The notes: generated from the sequence alone by a model not told the origin. A DNA stretch of 64,000 bases from Gnetum montanum (GCA_015680685.1 MNCI01033474.1:864009-928008), one strand, 5' to 3'. Shown: positions 1 through 12,059, counted from the stretch's first letter. Made by a program: numbers and translations.

Positions 1-1290
1 AAGGTTAAACTAGAAATTGCACTAGCTATAAGGGATGAAATCACCAAGCTCTACCACGTTGGTTTCATCCATGGAGTTGATTACTTAGAATGGGTGTCCA
101 ACATCGTTGTGGTTTCTATGAAAATGGGAGGAATACGAATCTATATAGACTTCCGGGATCTGAACAAGGCAACAATCAAAGATGATTTTCCACTTCCAAG
201 CATCGATCAACTCATTGACACTATGGATGATCATCCTCTGTTATCTTTCATGGATGGTTTCTCCGGCTACAACCAAATTCGCATTAACCCATACCATCAG
301 CTAACAACAACCTTCATGATCCCATGGGGGACCTTTTGTTACACCATGATGTATTTTGGGCTCAAGAATGCCAGAGCAGCCTACTAGCGAGCCATGACTT
401 ACATCTTCAATGACTACATCCTAGAAACGCTAAATAACTACATGGATGATATAGCAGTCAAGTCCAAAGAGGCTGCTGATCACCCACGCGATCTAGGGGT
501 AGTCCTCAAGTGTTGTCAAATGGATGATTTACACCTCAATCCTAAAAAGTGTGTCTTTGGGGTAATAACTGGGTGCATGTTAGGATTTGTAGTATCGGAG
601 GATGGGATACAGGTGGACCCTGATAAAGTTAAGGCCATCGTCAACCTGGCACCTCCTACAAACCTTAAGGAATTATGTGGTTTGCAAGGTAGGATACAGT
701 TCATCTGAAGGTTTATAGCAAAGTTAACTGACAAGCTACACCCCATGCAACATCTTCTAAAGAAAGGGGTTAACTTCAAATGGACAACTCAATGCCAACA
801 AACCTTCGATGACTTGAAGAAAGAGCTTTTGCGCCTCCCAACTATGCATCCGCCACAGAGGGATAAGAATTTCTTCATCTACCTTGCCACCTTCAACACA
901 TCTATCATAGCACTACTATGTTAGAAACAAGACGATGGATCTGAGATACTGGTGTATTACCTGAGTCATGCATTAATAGCGCATGAGGAGAAATACAACA
1001 ATGTGGAGAGGAATTTCCTTGCTTTAGTATTTTCATTAAAAAAGTGGAGGCATTATCTGTTTCACTATACAATTAACATTATTTGTAAAAGCAAAATACT
1101 CTGGGCTATCACTAACAACCTGTATGAAAATAGCAAGATAGCCCGATGAAAAGCAATAACCATAGAGTTCGACTTACACTATGTGAGCCAATCATCGACA
1201 AAGGGTTAAGTTATAGCGATGCAACTTATAGCCTCACTCATTAATGACTAGGCAACCATAGATCCCAAATTCCTAGACAAGCATGTTGGC
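1..1290 (+). pseudogene. T1 pol: reverse transcriptase and first RNase H
   Basis: This would copy element RNA into cDNA in the virus-like particle. In frame 1 the RT reads through FRDLNKA, FMDGFSGYNQI, PWGTFCYTM and the catalytic YMDD (439-450, intact), then NPKKCVFGV and VDPDKV. The Ty3-type RNase H follows at about 840-1200 with VYYLSHAL and KKWRHYLFHY, but its first acidic position is not recognisable, so this domain looks catalytically dead. Stops in frame occur at 385, 706, 922, 1147, 1207 and 1249. Most replace a Gln, Arg or Trp expected from the family. No frameshift is seen. The N-terminus is cut by the window edge. Confidence 0.9.
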
Positions 1291-1296
1291 ACCATC

Positions 1297-1800
1297 AACA
1301 CCATCCCATTGCACCTCAAAGCTACCTTACACTTCGACAATGCCTCGACAGTGCAAGGGGGAAGTGTAGCTGCCTTCATTATGTTCCCCTCTAGGGAAAT
1401 GCATCCTTTTGCTTATCGCTTTGCATTCCCCTATACCAACAACGTGGCAGAATATGAGGGGCTACTCAGAGGCCTCTTAGCTACCCAAACACTATGCATA
1501 CAACACTTGGAAATTCGCAGTGATTCCCAAATAGTTGTAAATCAAATCATCAAAGTCTATGCCTATAAAACTATGCACCTACAACCCTATTGCAACCTAG
1601 CAAAAGGCCTACTCAAACAATTTGCAACTACAGATGTGCAACATGTGCCATGCAACGAGAACACCATAGTAGATGCCTTAGCCACCCTAGCACTAAATAT
1701 TCTACCACACTCGTTCACAAGTCTGCCAACTTTGATTGTCGAATGTACTGAGCCCATCACTCAGGTAGGACATGTGGCCTCTATCAGTGCCGCAGATACC
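1297..1800 (+). pseudogene. T1 pol: archaeal-type second RNase H (aRNH)
   Basis: This is an extra RNase H between the Ty3-type RNase H and integrase. In Tat elements it is thought to take over degradation of the RNA strand of the hybrid. It stays in frame 1 with pol. All four expected acidic residues are visible: Asp in LHFDNAS (1336-1338), Glu in NVAEYEG (1450-1452), Asp in RSDSQIV (1522-1524) and Asp in IVDALATLA (1672-1674). This roughly 165-residue stretch has no stop, unlike the domains on either side. It ends at the TAG at 1801, where the T2 copy has Gln. Confidence 0.9.
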
Positions 1801-3048
1801 TAGGAGTTGTATGCTAACATTAAAGCCTACCTGCAACATGGTGAACCCCCAAGTCGACTGACATTTGCCCAGAGAGATGAGATCCATAAGCATGCCTGGC
1901 AATATATACTCATGGGAAGTGATGCCCTATGAAAACGTTCCTATGACAAGATATTGCTAGCATGTGTGGGTGAGGAGCAAGTGCAGAAGGTAGTTAATGA
2001 AGTACATGAGGGACTATGTGCTGGACACATATCACCTAGGGCTATGGCCACGAAAATCAGATGCCTAGGGTACTACTGGCCCCATATGGAGCATGACTTC
2101 CTATCAAAGGTCAAGACATGTAACATGTTACAGAGATACACAAATCTCATACACGTTTCACCTACGGAGTTGCACTGAACCTAGATCACGTGGCCTTTCC
2201 AATGATGGGGACTAGACCTCATAGGACCTATCGCACCCAAGTTCTCCACAGGGCATAGCTTCATCATCACTGCCACTAAGTATTTTACTAAGTGGGTTGA
2301 AGCTATCCCCCTGAGGAGGAAGACATCTCAGCAGGTTTGTCACTTCATCCTAGATAACATCGTGATAAGGTTTGGGCTTCCGATGACTATTATAATTGAC
2401 AATGAACCATAGTTCAGTAGTACGGAAACCCGACCCTTCTGCAAAAATCTGGGCATTAAGAAATCATTCTTCTCCCCATATTACCCATAGGAGAATGGGT
2501 AGGCAAAGGCTACAAATAAGTCCATCATCAACTTGCTAAAGTGAATGCTTAGCAACAGCAAGAGGTGATGGCACGAAAAAATCCTTTATGTTCTATGGGC
2601 CTACAGGAACACATGCAGAACCGCAACAAGTAAGACTCCTTACAGTCTTGTTTATGGATTTGAAGTTATGTTACCTCTTGAGTTGCAGGTACCCTCGCTC
2701 TGGATGATCCTCTCCAATTTCATGAGTGAAGCCCAGAACAACAAGTCAAGGATTATCGACCTCGACTCAATAGAGGAGGACCGCGCACACACACTAAATC
2801 ACATAGAGCACTACCAGAGCAAGAAACAGAAAAAGCACCATGCAAACCTGCATCAATAGCCAATATAGAAGGAATACCTCTTCCTCAAGGCTATCTGTGA
2901 ACATGTGAACAAATTCTCAGCCAACTGGGAAGGCCCATACATGGTCACTAAAGCCTTTGGGAATGGAGCCTTCAAGCTGGCAGACATGGACAAAAATGAG
3001 TTCACAAATCCGATGAATTACTCATACCTCAAGCTGTACTACATCTAA
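1801..3048 (+). pseudogene. T1 pol: integrase
   Basis: Integrase inserts the cDNA into the genome. The N-terminal zinc-binding region (about 1984-2140) keeps both His but only one Cys of the CxxC pair (CNML). The core keeps Asp at 2215-2217 (GLDLIG) and Asp at 2398-2400 (IIDNEP). The catalytic Glu is replaced by Lys at 2506-2508, a G-to-A change. The C-terminal region reads NKFSANWEGPYMVTKAF and ends at a natural-looking TAA (3046-3048). In-frame stops lie at 1801, 1930, 2176, 2182, 2203, 2410, 2488, 2500, 2542, 2566, 2857 and 2866. Several sit where Gln is expected. Confidence 0.9.
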
Positions 3049-3054
3049 GCATAT

Positions 3055-3312
3055 GGAGTAGATAAGCAATCATCTGCTATGAAGTAAAACTGGCAAAGGT
3101 GAACAAATGTCTGCTACGATGTAAAACTAGCAAAAAACATCCACTACGAGTAAAATTGGCATAGCTAGTCTGCTATGACTATAAATTCGTACAACACATC
3201 CGCTATAACATTAAACTAGCGCATACAGTCTTCTGGGACCTTAAACTAGCATGACGGTCTACTAGGACCTTAAAACAGCACATGGTCTACCAGTACCTTA
3301 AACTGGGTTTGC
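3055..3312 (+). repeat. T1 3'-UTR tandem array, about 30-36 bp unit
   Basis: Starting right after the pol stop codon there are about seven degenerate tandem units. Each contains a variant of TTAAACTAGCA preceded by a TCTGCTAYGAC- or GTCTACYAGGAC-like segment. The same core recurs in the arrays of T2 and N. Tat/Ogre elements are known for hypervariable tandem repeats in the 3' UTR, and this fits. Confidence 0.85.
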
Positions 3313-4651
3313 GGCACATCCCCAGCATGCATCTACACCAAGTACACACCAAGCGAACGTGCACAGTGTCGACGCAGGGTGGGACGTTGTAGTTCCAGAA
3401 TGCAGTTCACGATGTACTAAGAACAAAATTTGGAACATATGAAATTCCATTACTCCTAGAACCTTGTTGATTCCTTGGAGATGTCGTATGAAATCTCACT
3501 GACCCCTTGGACCTACCATTGCCACAACCCATTGCCCTGACGGTAGCTCCTTGGTCAGTGCCTGCTACTGGAGTTCTAGTAGTATTGTGGCCTAGCCACA
3601 ATATTGTTACCCTCTAGATCCCTACCAGTGTCTAGTCTCAAATGATGATTAGCTATGTGGTAGTTGATCCCATAGTTGAACTGAGAATGCATGCCTTTGG
3701 CAGGGATTCTAGAGCATCCACAGTCACAGCAACTCCCCGCTTCTTCAACACCAGCTCCTCCACATTGACGCTGCCAAGGCCACTACTAGCCTTCCTACTT
3801 TGGACACCGTGCACCAGGATGGATGTCCAAGAGCTTGAACAACATCTACAGCAAGCAAGACCTCTACCCTTGTTTTGCATCATGGTTGTTTCTGCTGGTT
3901 CGCTCTCTATCGTGTTTGTAGGGTCCAACCAAATGTGCATCTTGCCATGGTAGCAAATGCTACAATGGTACAAAGTGGTTGTATTGACTAGCTTGGCTAC
4001 TTTATAGTGTACATCCTATCCTACCTTACAAGATCCTTCCCTTTACCTTACTCCTGGCATCTGTGATTCCTACTCGCTCCCCTCTGTTACAAGATTTTTT
4101 CCAACACCTATTAAGCCCTTCTGTTTGCTCATCTGCAAAACCCATGATGTGCATAACACAACTCACTACATGGGAAGCATCTGTAGGCAGGTTAAAGCCC
4201 CCTATGCAGATGTAACACAACTCATCCAAGGAAAGAAACACCTGTCCTGCAACAAGGTTTTTCGCAAATTTAAATGGCAAAATAGAAAAAGGAAAAAGCA
4301 TAAGAGAGAAAAAGCTCACGTGCCTAAAACAAATGGCACATAAGCTATTTCACAATCACCCTCCTCAAATGTTTCAATGAAGAGGTCAAAGGTCAATGAA
4401 AGTAAAGATGAAAATGTGAATGACTTCCTCACGTGCACTTCGATGAGGGACTCTGCTAAGCCTCATCTTTATACTTCTCCTGAACCTTCTTCCTCCCTGC
4501 TTAGCCCATTTCCCCTGCAAAAAACCAATGCAACACTCTCAGGCATAGCTAAGCGATGTCTTGACAATCATTGCACAGCAATGTTGGCATTTTATCTTCC
4601 ATGGTATTTCATATTCTTTTTCAATGTCTCTCGGGCCCATCCTCTAGATGT
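3313..4651 (+). other. T1 3' untranslated region
   Basis: This is non-coding sequence between the tandem array and the polypurine tract. Short open frames on both strands (for example 3642-3953, 4377-4769) resemble no known domain. The one at 4377-4769 runs across the PPT into the LTR, so it is not a gene. I see no other structure here. Confidence 0.6.
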
Positions 4652-4668
4652 CAACAAAGAGGGGCCAA
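4652..4668 (+). other. T1 polypurine tract
   Basis: The sequence AACAAAGAGGGGCCAA lies directly before TGAAACACC, the LTR start. The polypurine tract primes plus-strand DNA synthesis. The same tract with small changes precedes the LTR start in T2 (minus strand, 17450-17470) and N (30585-30601), which fixes this boundary. Confidence 0.8.
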
Positions 4669-6404
4669 TGAAACACCCCAAACTTTCAGGGCATCCTTAC
4701 TTCACCACGCCATTACAATTCAAGCAGTGTCACAGCAATTCATCAAGAGATGGATGTTCTGGGCTTTAGGCTATGCAGTTTGGAAAATTTTTAGCTAGGT
4801 AATTCATCCAGCTGACAGCCTACACAAAAGCGATGCAGAGAGTTGTTGATGGCACTCAAAATGCACAAAATAGTTTGGCAAGTTTTCTAAGTCAAGGTTT
4901 TTGCTACACTACGCCATGCTATATAGCGAAGTGGACTTCGGGAGACAGTTGTTCAAATAGTTAATCGCAAATTGTTGCAAGATGAGGCACTACACTACGC
5001 TATGCAATGTAGCAGAGTGTAGTGAAAGCAAGATAGGAAGGCTCAACTTACTTGTTGATTTCCAATTACACTAAGTTAGCACCTCTAACCTTTGAAAATA
5101 GTTGTTTCGCTCGACTCTGAACTCTTCAGCAATGGCTCCTTCACTAGAATGTGGCAAACTTAGCAAAAAAGTAGGCTATGTCAGTTGCTACGCTACAGTA
5201 CGCTACGTAGCGTAGCAACTCTACGAGAGTAACAAAAGACATCTCAAAGGGTGAGATCAGCAAGTTTGCAAGTTTCGTAGTGCAAAAGGAAAAGTTTGCA
5301 GATTGGCAACATTTTTGCGATTAAGACCAACTGCTATGCCATGCTATGCTACGTAGCGTATCATAGCATAGCAAACATGCAATAAATAGTCAGTGCACTT
5401 CAAAGGCTTCCAGCACATGCAACAAGATGTAATGCAAGTTTTTCTTTGAACTAATGGCTATGCTATGCTACACTGAATAACATAGCACATCATAACAAGT
5501 TTCCATGCTACACCTACACGCTACAAAGCATGGCACGGTGTAGCATACAGTTATGCCACATCCATGCACTTCACCTAATTGCACCATTGGCATGCATCTC
5601 CAAGCTTTGACGGTGCAATTACAATGTGGCAGGTTTGGAACTATAGCATGGCAAGCTTGTGAAATGGACATGCACACCCATGCAGCATAGACGCGTCAAC
5701 ATAGGCCTAGGACACATGGCATCCAACCCACATCCTTCGCATGCCCTTGGCCCTATAAATACCCCAATGAGAAACACTCAAAGAGGGTCCAAAAAAAAGG
5801 GTTCTTGGGAAATTTTGACAGTTGAAAATTTGGTTAACTGGCAAGCAAGAAAGTTAGCATTGTATTTCCTGAGCATTGTAAATATCTTGTTTGACACCAA
5901 AAATAGTGGGCACTCTCATTTGGCACTCTATTCTACTGTTGCATGCTAGCCCCATTGCATTTTGCATTGTTGACTCCCGAGTCCACGTTCAAGTATACAA
6001 CTGTCTTTCTCTAAACATCTTGGTTACCCTTGGGATCTCTGCACCTCCTAGCATCATGCAACCAATTGTATCCACCTTGACAGAGTGAAGTCATGTTCTT
6101 GAAGCGGTGCATTTTCCTAACTGCATTTTACATTATTTTTCTTGTTTATCACTACATTTTTACATTGTTTTCTATCCCTTTTGCATTTAAAGTTATCCTT
6201 TTATGCTAGAAGTCTCATTTTCAAATTATTCATTTATGAAAGATTATATTAACACCAACTAAGTCCCTATCTGATTGACCAGACTGTTCAGGGCATCCCA
6301 TTTCTATTTTATCCAACATGGTCCTCCCGTTGATACAGGGTTAAGACTATTACGATCGACAACCCCTTGGTGTTTTCCATCCATCGATGTTTTCAATCGC
6401 AACA
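4669..6404 (+). repeat. T1 3' LTR
   Basis: The LTR starts with TGAAACACC after the PPT. U3 carries serial imperfect palindromes of the GCTACGTAGC type, for example at 5194-5230 and 5333-5370. A TATA box sits at 5754-5761. The right end (AACA at 6404) is inferred by aligning the last 80 bp with the T2 LTR end. It is about 1.74 kb, similar to the 1.86 kb T2 3' LTR. The end position is less certain than the start. Confidence 0.75.
5754..5761 (+). promoter_or_regulatory. TATA box in T1 LTR
   Basis: CCCTATAAATACCCC is a consensus plant TATA element about 1.1 kb into the LTR. T2 carries CCCTATAAATACCTC at the matching place on the minus strand. It marks the U3/R border. Confidence 0.7.
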
Positions 6405-7794
6405 AACACAAATCACCAATAACAACTACACTAGATATTAGTTGCAAGGGATTGGACACCAATGTTGGATTTGATGGAAAATTTCACAATGGAAGGGTTT
6501 AAGTGGTTGTGGTAGATTAACACTAGCCTTTGAAACACACAAAGGTAGTTTTAACTGTCAACCATGTTGGCTCTACAAAGTACAACAACAACTATGAGAA
6601 TTTTAAAAACATTCAAATCACCTATAACAACTATGCTAGATATAAGTTGCAAGGAGTTTAGCATCAATGTTGGATTTAATGGTAGAAACTTGTAGGTTTT
6701 TGACTACATAATGTGTAATACTTGGTTTTGTAAAAGGTTTGAAAAATGTTTCATCTAGGAATTTGGATGGAGGTTTAGGCCCTTCTTCTTTTTCTAGAAA
6801 ACTATTACACCTAAAAAATTTGATCACTAGAAAAAATAAAAAATCTCAAGTGTAGAAAAAATTTTGACATTGAGTCCCAAGGGCCTCTAAGAAAGAGTAT
6901 CTTAGGTGCCTTAGATGTTCTAGCCAATCATCTAGAGACTTAAAGAATGTAAATGGTGAAAAATAAAATTGCATATTTTAATGAAAAATAAATATAGAAA
7001 TTAAAAATTGAAATATATTTTCCATAAAAAATGAACTATAAAATTTATTGAAGTAGCAAAATGCTTAAATTATAAAGTTCAAAGAGTAAAGATTATGTGC
7101 TCAAATGCACAAGAAGCATACTTGGATGGATCTTTAAGCTTGTTGAAGCTAGCAAGTTATGTTTTGTAGTTAAATTCCATGACCTAGGCACTTCCCAACT
7201 ATGATCACTAAGAACTCCTTGCTAGTTTTCACTTGAATCTGAAATTGTGATTACCAATGGTGTAAAAAATGGTGCTTGACTCTTGTTGCAATGGTACTAT
7301 GCTAAGAGTCTCTCATGCTTAGGTAGATACCAATGTGCTTGAAAGTCTCACAAATGCCAAAATGAGTTTAAAATTATTTATGCTACTAAGGTTGCTAGGT
7401 TTCTAAGTTTCAAAAATGTTTAGAACCTAGATAAGGTGTTCAAGTTTATCTTTTATAGACTTCAAGGTTGTTAATTTTAGGATCCAAATTTCTGCCATGA
7501 TTGCTGATAGATTGGTGTTGTTTGTAGGTGTAATAGGCCATAATTCCCAACCTAGTTATGCATTGGTGGCAAGTTTTAACACCCAAGGATCATCAAAACC
7601 ACACTAGATACTAAATATAGTAAAAAACTTTTTGTAACTATGCTAGCTTCACCTCAAATATGCTAGACTTGAAAAGCTATGCTACCATTGTTAAAATATG
7701 CTAGAAAATATGGTGACTACACTGGCCATATGAAGATTGCTAAGAATTTGTGATGACTACGCTAGCCATGCTACAACTACTAGAAATTATAATG
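6405..7794. other. Spacer between T1 and A1, with a 206-bp-spaced duplication
   Basis: No coding region is recognised in this AT-rich stretch. A roughly 69-bp segment at 6408-6476 recurs at 6614-6682 with few changes. Around 7620-7794 the phrase CTACGCTAGCCATG and variants recur, reminiscent of U3 DNA. A minus-strand TATAAAAG at 7451-7458 could belong to an old minus-strand LTR that A1 interrupts (see the 48914 feature). Confidence 0.5.
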
Positions 7795-7799
7795 ACTAC
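7795..7799. repeat. Target-site duplication ACTAC, left side of A1
   Basis: ACTAC immediately precedes the A1 5' LTR and recurs immediately after the 3' LTR at 48565-48569. A perfect 5-bp match 40.8 kb apart supports one insertion event. Confidence 0.7.
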
Positions 7800-8672
7800 T
7801 AATGAGTCACAGTTCGATTGGCTACATCAACAAGACCTAGTTGATACATTATATCATGCGTTGACAAGGCCTTGTTGACGTAGTGTCTATTTTTGGCTAT
7901 AAATTTGTGCCTACTAGCTACATCTATGGCAATAGAGATTTTAGTTGCAGTGAAGCTCTTGTAATTTTTTCATTTGAGAGTTAAAATTTTCCTCCCGAGT
8001 CCTTGTAGTAGGATTCATTGAGTGTATGGATCTTTATTCAAGCATTGTTGTACCTGAGCATGATAGTATGTGCAGTAATAAAGATGAGCTTTTTAATAAA
8101 ATTTGCAACAATTTGGATAGATTAAATTTTTTATTCATGCATTTAATGTTTTCAATTATTTATTAAATGTTTTCAGTAATTAAGTTAATGAAGAGATTAA
8201 GCAAGATAGATTAAACACATAAGTATGACCACTTTGAGCGTAACATGTATTTGCTTGTTAATCCCAGTAGTGTTATTACTTAGTATGCCTAGTAGCATAG
8301 TGCTTGGTCACCTAACAATGGATACAGGCATTCAGGACATGTATGGAAAGTGGGATTGGATGCTTATGTTAGGACTAGTTAAATGCTAGTTAATTAGTTA
8401 GTTTAAACTAGTTAATCTAATTACTTTTATCTCCCTTTAAATACCAAATCATAAAATATATAATGATAAAAATCAGATGCCTCAATTACACTTAACCACA
8501 CCAGTGTATGTGACAAGTGTAATTGGGAAGACAACGATTGACCTTAAGGAAAGATTCAGTTTCTAGAAGATTAGTGCACTAGAGAGAATAAAGTCCATAT
8601 AATTTAACTAGATTGCATGTGAACGCTTTATGATTCATATGGTTGGGCATAGGGGTACCTCACTACTCATCA
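7800..8672 (+). repeat. A1 5' LTR
   Basis: The LTR begins TAATGAG (TGATGAG in the 3' copy, so the terminal TG has decayed) and ends ACTCATCA. A TATA box lies at 7898-7904. The same family of LTR appears at 47604-48564 and 57022-57849. Confidence 0.85.
7898..7904 (+). promoter_or_regulatory. TATA box in A1 5' LTR
   Basis: TTTTTGGCTATAAATTT occurs about 100 bp into the LTR. The same context is kept at 47758-47764, and A2 has GCCTATAAATA at 57148-57155. Confidence 0.65.
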
Positions 8673-8673
8673 T

Positions 8674-8691
8674 TGGTGTCATTGGTAAGGA
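8674..8691 (+). other. A1 primer binding site (tRNA-Asp-like)
   Basis: TGGTGTCATTGGTAAGGA lies one base after the LTR end. The A2 site (57851-57868) is closer to the tRNA-Asp-complementary PBS usual for Athila elements. The differences here are mostly C/T and G/A changes. Confidence 0.7.
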
Positions 8692-8826
8692 CTTTTTTTG
8701 TTGAAATGTGCACTATTTAGGTCTAAGTGAATACCATTAATATTGTTGTATGAGCCTCAAGGTCAATATCATTTCCACTATAAATAGAATTATAAAAGCA
8801 TGTTGATAATTTTATTTTGTTTTGCA

Positions 8827-11350
8827 AAATCTCTTCTTCTTCTCACAAGAACAAAGATCTTAAACCATCAGTCCCACAAGAGTACAAAGTGATATATACT
8901 CATTCAAATGAGTATGTTCTAGACTTCACCTTCATCCTGCATTAGGAGGAACACTTACAATGGCGTAATATGGAGGGCAACATTGTCTTGCCCCTTGATC
9001 GATTTGTTCTTGGGATGATCTTTCAAACCCTTAAGAAGTTGGCCATTGCAGAACTTCATGAATAGTATGTTGTGAATGGTTATGATACTAGGAACTATTG
9101 TCCTATTGAAACACAATACAAGTGAGATTGGTGTCAAGAGAAGCTCCATGAAGATACAAAGGGGAAACATTTCACTAATCCCTTGTTCCTACTAGATTAA
9201 GATGACAATGAGGATCCTCCCTTTGAAGGTTCTAACATGAAGATTCTCCAGCCCCTCTTACTAGTGACAAGGGTGTGAACTTGAACTTGCAATCCACTAT
9301 TCATAGATTAGGTTTAGGAAAAAGTGATAGCCAAGGTAGGGATTTAGGCAAGAATTACAATAGCAAGGGATTTAAGGATTGTGATTATAATAAGCAAAAA
9401 AGTGATGGTAGACACCACAATGGTAGTGGTGGTCCACCTTCCTCTTCATCATCTTCATCCAATTTTGAACATTTCTCTTCATATAATAATTCTCATAGAA
9501 GCCACCATCAAAATAATCATGATGAAGGTGATCATCGAGATAACATTGACTATGAAGACCATCAAGATCGAAGGGGTGTCCATAAAGATTAAAGGGGTGG
9601 TCAAAACTATCATCGACATCATCGATGTAGTGATGATGATGAAGCTTTGTTGGTGACTCAAAGTATACTCAACATTGTAGAGGCAATCAGAATCCAACTA
9701 GGCATATGAAAGATAGTTAGATTAAGTGCTTAGACTTGAATAATATTCTATGATGTGAGGGGGATACAACTTTGATTCATAGACACATCTGCAAGATTTC
9801 CATGATGCCTATGCCTTACAAAACATATAAAATGAATGGCAAAAACTCAAGCTTTTCCCAAGGACACTCATCAAGGAAGTTAAAAGCTAGTACTAGTCCA
9901 TGGAGCCAGAATCTATCCATAGATGGAGTACCATGTTAGGGCTCTTTAATGATAAATATCAAACATACTCCAAAGTGTCTAATCTAAGAAGGAAAATCCA
10001 AGGCTAGAAATAGGGAATGCATGAACCCTTGGATTCCGCCATAAGTAGATACTATTCACTCTTACATCAATGCCTTGGCCATGATTATTCTTAGAGGGAA
10101 CAACTTCACCACATCATAGATGAGATCAGAGTAGAAACTAAAATAACTCTTGGGGTGTATGCCCAAGGGAGATTGTCTAAACTAAGAGCTCATTAGATCC
10201 AAAGGCTAATTGAGCAGGTAGCAAAAGAAGAAGATGAGCTACAAAAAAGAAAAACTGTAGAAGAGTATAATAGGAATCCTTTCATTAGGAAATCGGAGGT
10301 CCAATTTTGTGATGAGGAGCTGTAACTGCTTAATGAAGTGGTGAATAAGAAAACCTTGTGCATTCAAAAATCTATTTCTAATATTTTAACAAAGGTTGAT
10401 AAATTGTGGGACTCTTTGGATAAAAAATTTCAAACTACTATGAAAATTACTAAATAATCCGAGTAAAATAGTAATTGTAACCATAGAAGGAAAAGAGAAG
10501 CTAAATGTGCCTACCAAAGAGGTAAGGTCAAGGTTGCAATAGTAGAGGAAGTTGCAAAAATCAACTCTAATGATAAAACTAATTGTGACATCTATCAATA
10601 TGAACATCAAAAGGGATGTTACATTATAGTGTCACACTTATAAAAGTCTAGGGTGTATGCATTGAATCCTTGACTAACATGTAGGCAAGCACTTAGAGGA
10701 TTACCTTATCCTCAAAGCAATCCAAGGTAGTTCCACTAGCAACAAAAAGCTTACTACCCAAGTAGAACTCCTCCACAACCTTATGAAAAATACCAATAGT
10801 GTTACCAACCAAAATCATGGGGAATGCCACCATGAAGGTAGTACTACCTTTATAGGAAACTAGATCCATACGAGTACTATGTTCAGCAACTTATATCTCC
10901 TACAGGTTTTGCAAGTCATACCTCATTTCAACATCACTATTATCCTCTAGAGTATCACTAAATACATTCAGCATCTACTAGAGGGGAAAACCCATATCCA
11001 TATCATCCTCTGCATTTTTCTACACACACCTCCACCGTTAGCCAAATTACCTCCTACTCCATCCTTATAGGGTGAGATTCCTTCACAACCACAGCAACAA
11101 ACTGCTCCAAGGGTTATACATTCATAATTGGCTTTCCAACTAAGTGATTCAAATAATCAATCCAAAAAAATGCCTTTCTTTTGACCTAGTAGTCATCTTC
11201 AACCCTCATAATCTAGTCTGGCTAGTTGTCCTACATCTCTAGTATCCTCATCCTTTGCATCAAATACCTTCAAGTGCCCTTCAAACCAAGTGCTGCCTCA
11301 GATTTGCACTGTGATGCTAACTCATGGTATTTCATACTAGATCAAGGTTA
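8827..11350 (+). pseudogene. A1 gag
   Basis: Gag forms the virus-like particle. The reading starts SSSSHKNKD and continues VPQEYKVIYTHSNEY, matching A2 gag from 58010; the A2 start ATG is not present here. A Ser/His/Asp-rich linker (9275-9592) is followed by the capsid-like region with WQKLKLF and KRWST counterparts of A2, spread over frames and broken by many stops. A zinc-knuckle-like segment near 10585-10620 (CDIY, then HQKGC) has lost a Cys. The C-terminal part is proline and glutamine rich. Confidence 0.75.
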
Positions 11351-11935
11351 GAAATCTTTTCATGAAAAGATCTAACCCAAAAAGTCCACTCATTTACCTA
11401 CAAATTGCTGGACATGAGCCATGCAAGGCTCTTCTTAACTATGGTTTCACAGTTAATCTCATCTTCCATGATATGTATAAGGCTTGGAACCTACCACCTC
11501 TCAAGAAGAGTAACATTCATCTAGAGTTCATGGACCAATTAATTACTATCTCTCTAGGATTAGTAAAGGACATTATGACCATAGTTTGTAGGTGGTCCTA
11601 TCTTGCTAATTTTCTAATGATCAAGGTTAAAAACTACAAAAGTAATTTTCCAATCATTATGGGAAGAGTTTGGTTAAGCAAAGTTAACACACGTATGGGC
11701 ATAAGGGACCTATCTTTAGAAATATCCAAAGAAAATGAATTGGGTAGGATAGAGAAGAAGTGTATTTCATGCATCACATATAGTGAAAATAAGTGCATTT
11801 TCATGCAAAGATTTGATTCATCAAAGGTACATATATTAAGACATGCAAAGGTTTTTTTACGTAGTAGCCACAAAACAAGAGGGCAGCTAGTTGTTGATAG
11901 TTGACTCAGATAGCAGCACATTATGTATGGAACCA
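11351..11935 (+). pseudogene. A1 protease (retropepsin-like)
   Basis: This open stretch of about 180 residues has the retroviral-type aspartic protease fold signature seen in Athila elements: SPLIYLQIAG, then ALLNYGFTVNLI, then PIIMGRVWLS. It would cleave the Gag-Pol polyprotein. The catalytic Asp is Asn here (codon 11437-11439, a G-to-A change), while A2 keeps Asp at the same place (60666-60668). The domain is otherwise unusually open for this window. Confidence 0.85.
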
Positions 11936-12059
11936 ATTGAGAGCATAAAATGTGCTTATGTTGAAGGCATGGATAAAATTGAATCAGTTCATTTCCAACT
12001 CTTAGATGAAGATGATGATACTTATTAGGAAGAGTTGGAAATCCTTGATAACTTCAAGT

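Larger units (their letters stand above)
1..6404 (+). mobile_element. Tat/Ogre-type Ty3/gypsy element T1, 3' part
   Basis: The window opens inside the reverse transcriptase of an old LTR retrotransposon and runs through RNase H, a second RNase H, integrase, a 3' tandem array, a polypurine tract and the 3' LTR. The dual RNase H order (RT, RH, aRNH, IN) is the known hallmark of the plant Tat/Ogre lineage. The left LTR, gag and protease lie outside the window. The right end is set by aligning the LTR end with that of T2: both carry an ATCGATGTTTT motif close to a terminal CA. The element is dead, with 18 in-frame stops in pol. Confidence 0.9.

Noticed and set aside
3642-3973. Overlapping open frames of 103 and 106 residues on opposite strands
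   Set aside because: They lie in the T1 3' UTR, mirror each other and have no recognisable domain; chance frames.
4377-4769. 130-residue open frame on the plus strand
   Set aside because: It runs through the T1 polypurine tract and into the LTR, overlaps another frame and shows no domain.
11634-11936. 100-residue minus-strand open frame
   Set aside because: It is antisense to the A1 protease, which has clear domain similarity on the plus strand.
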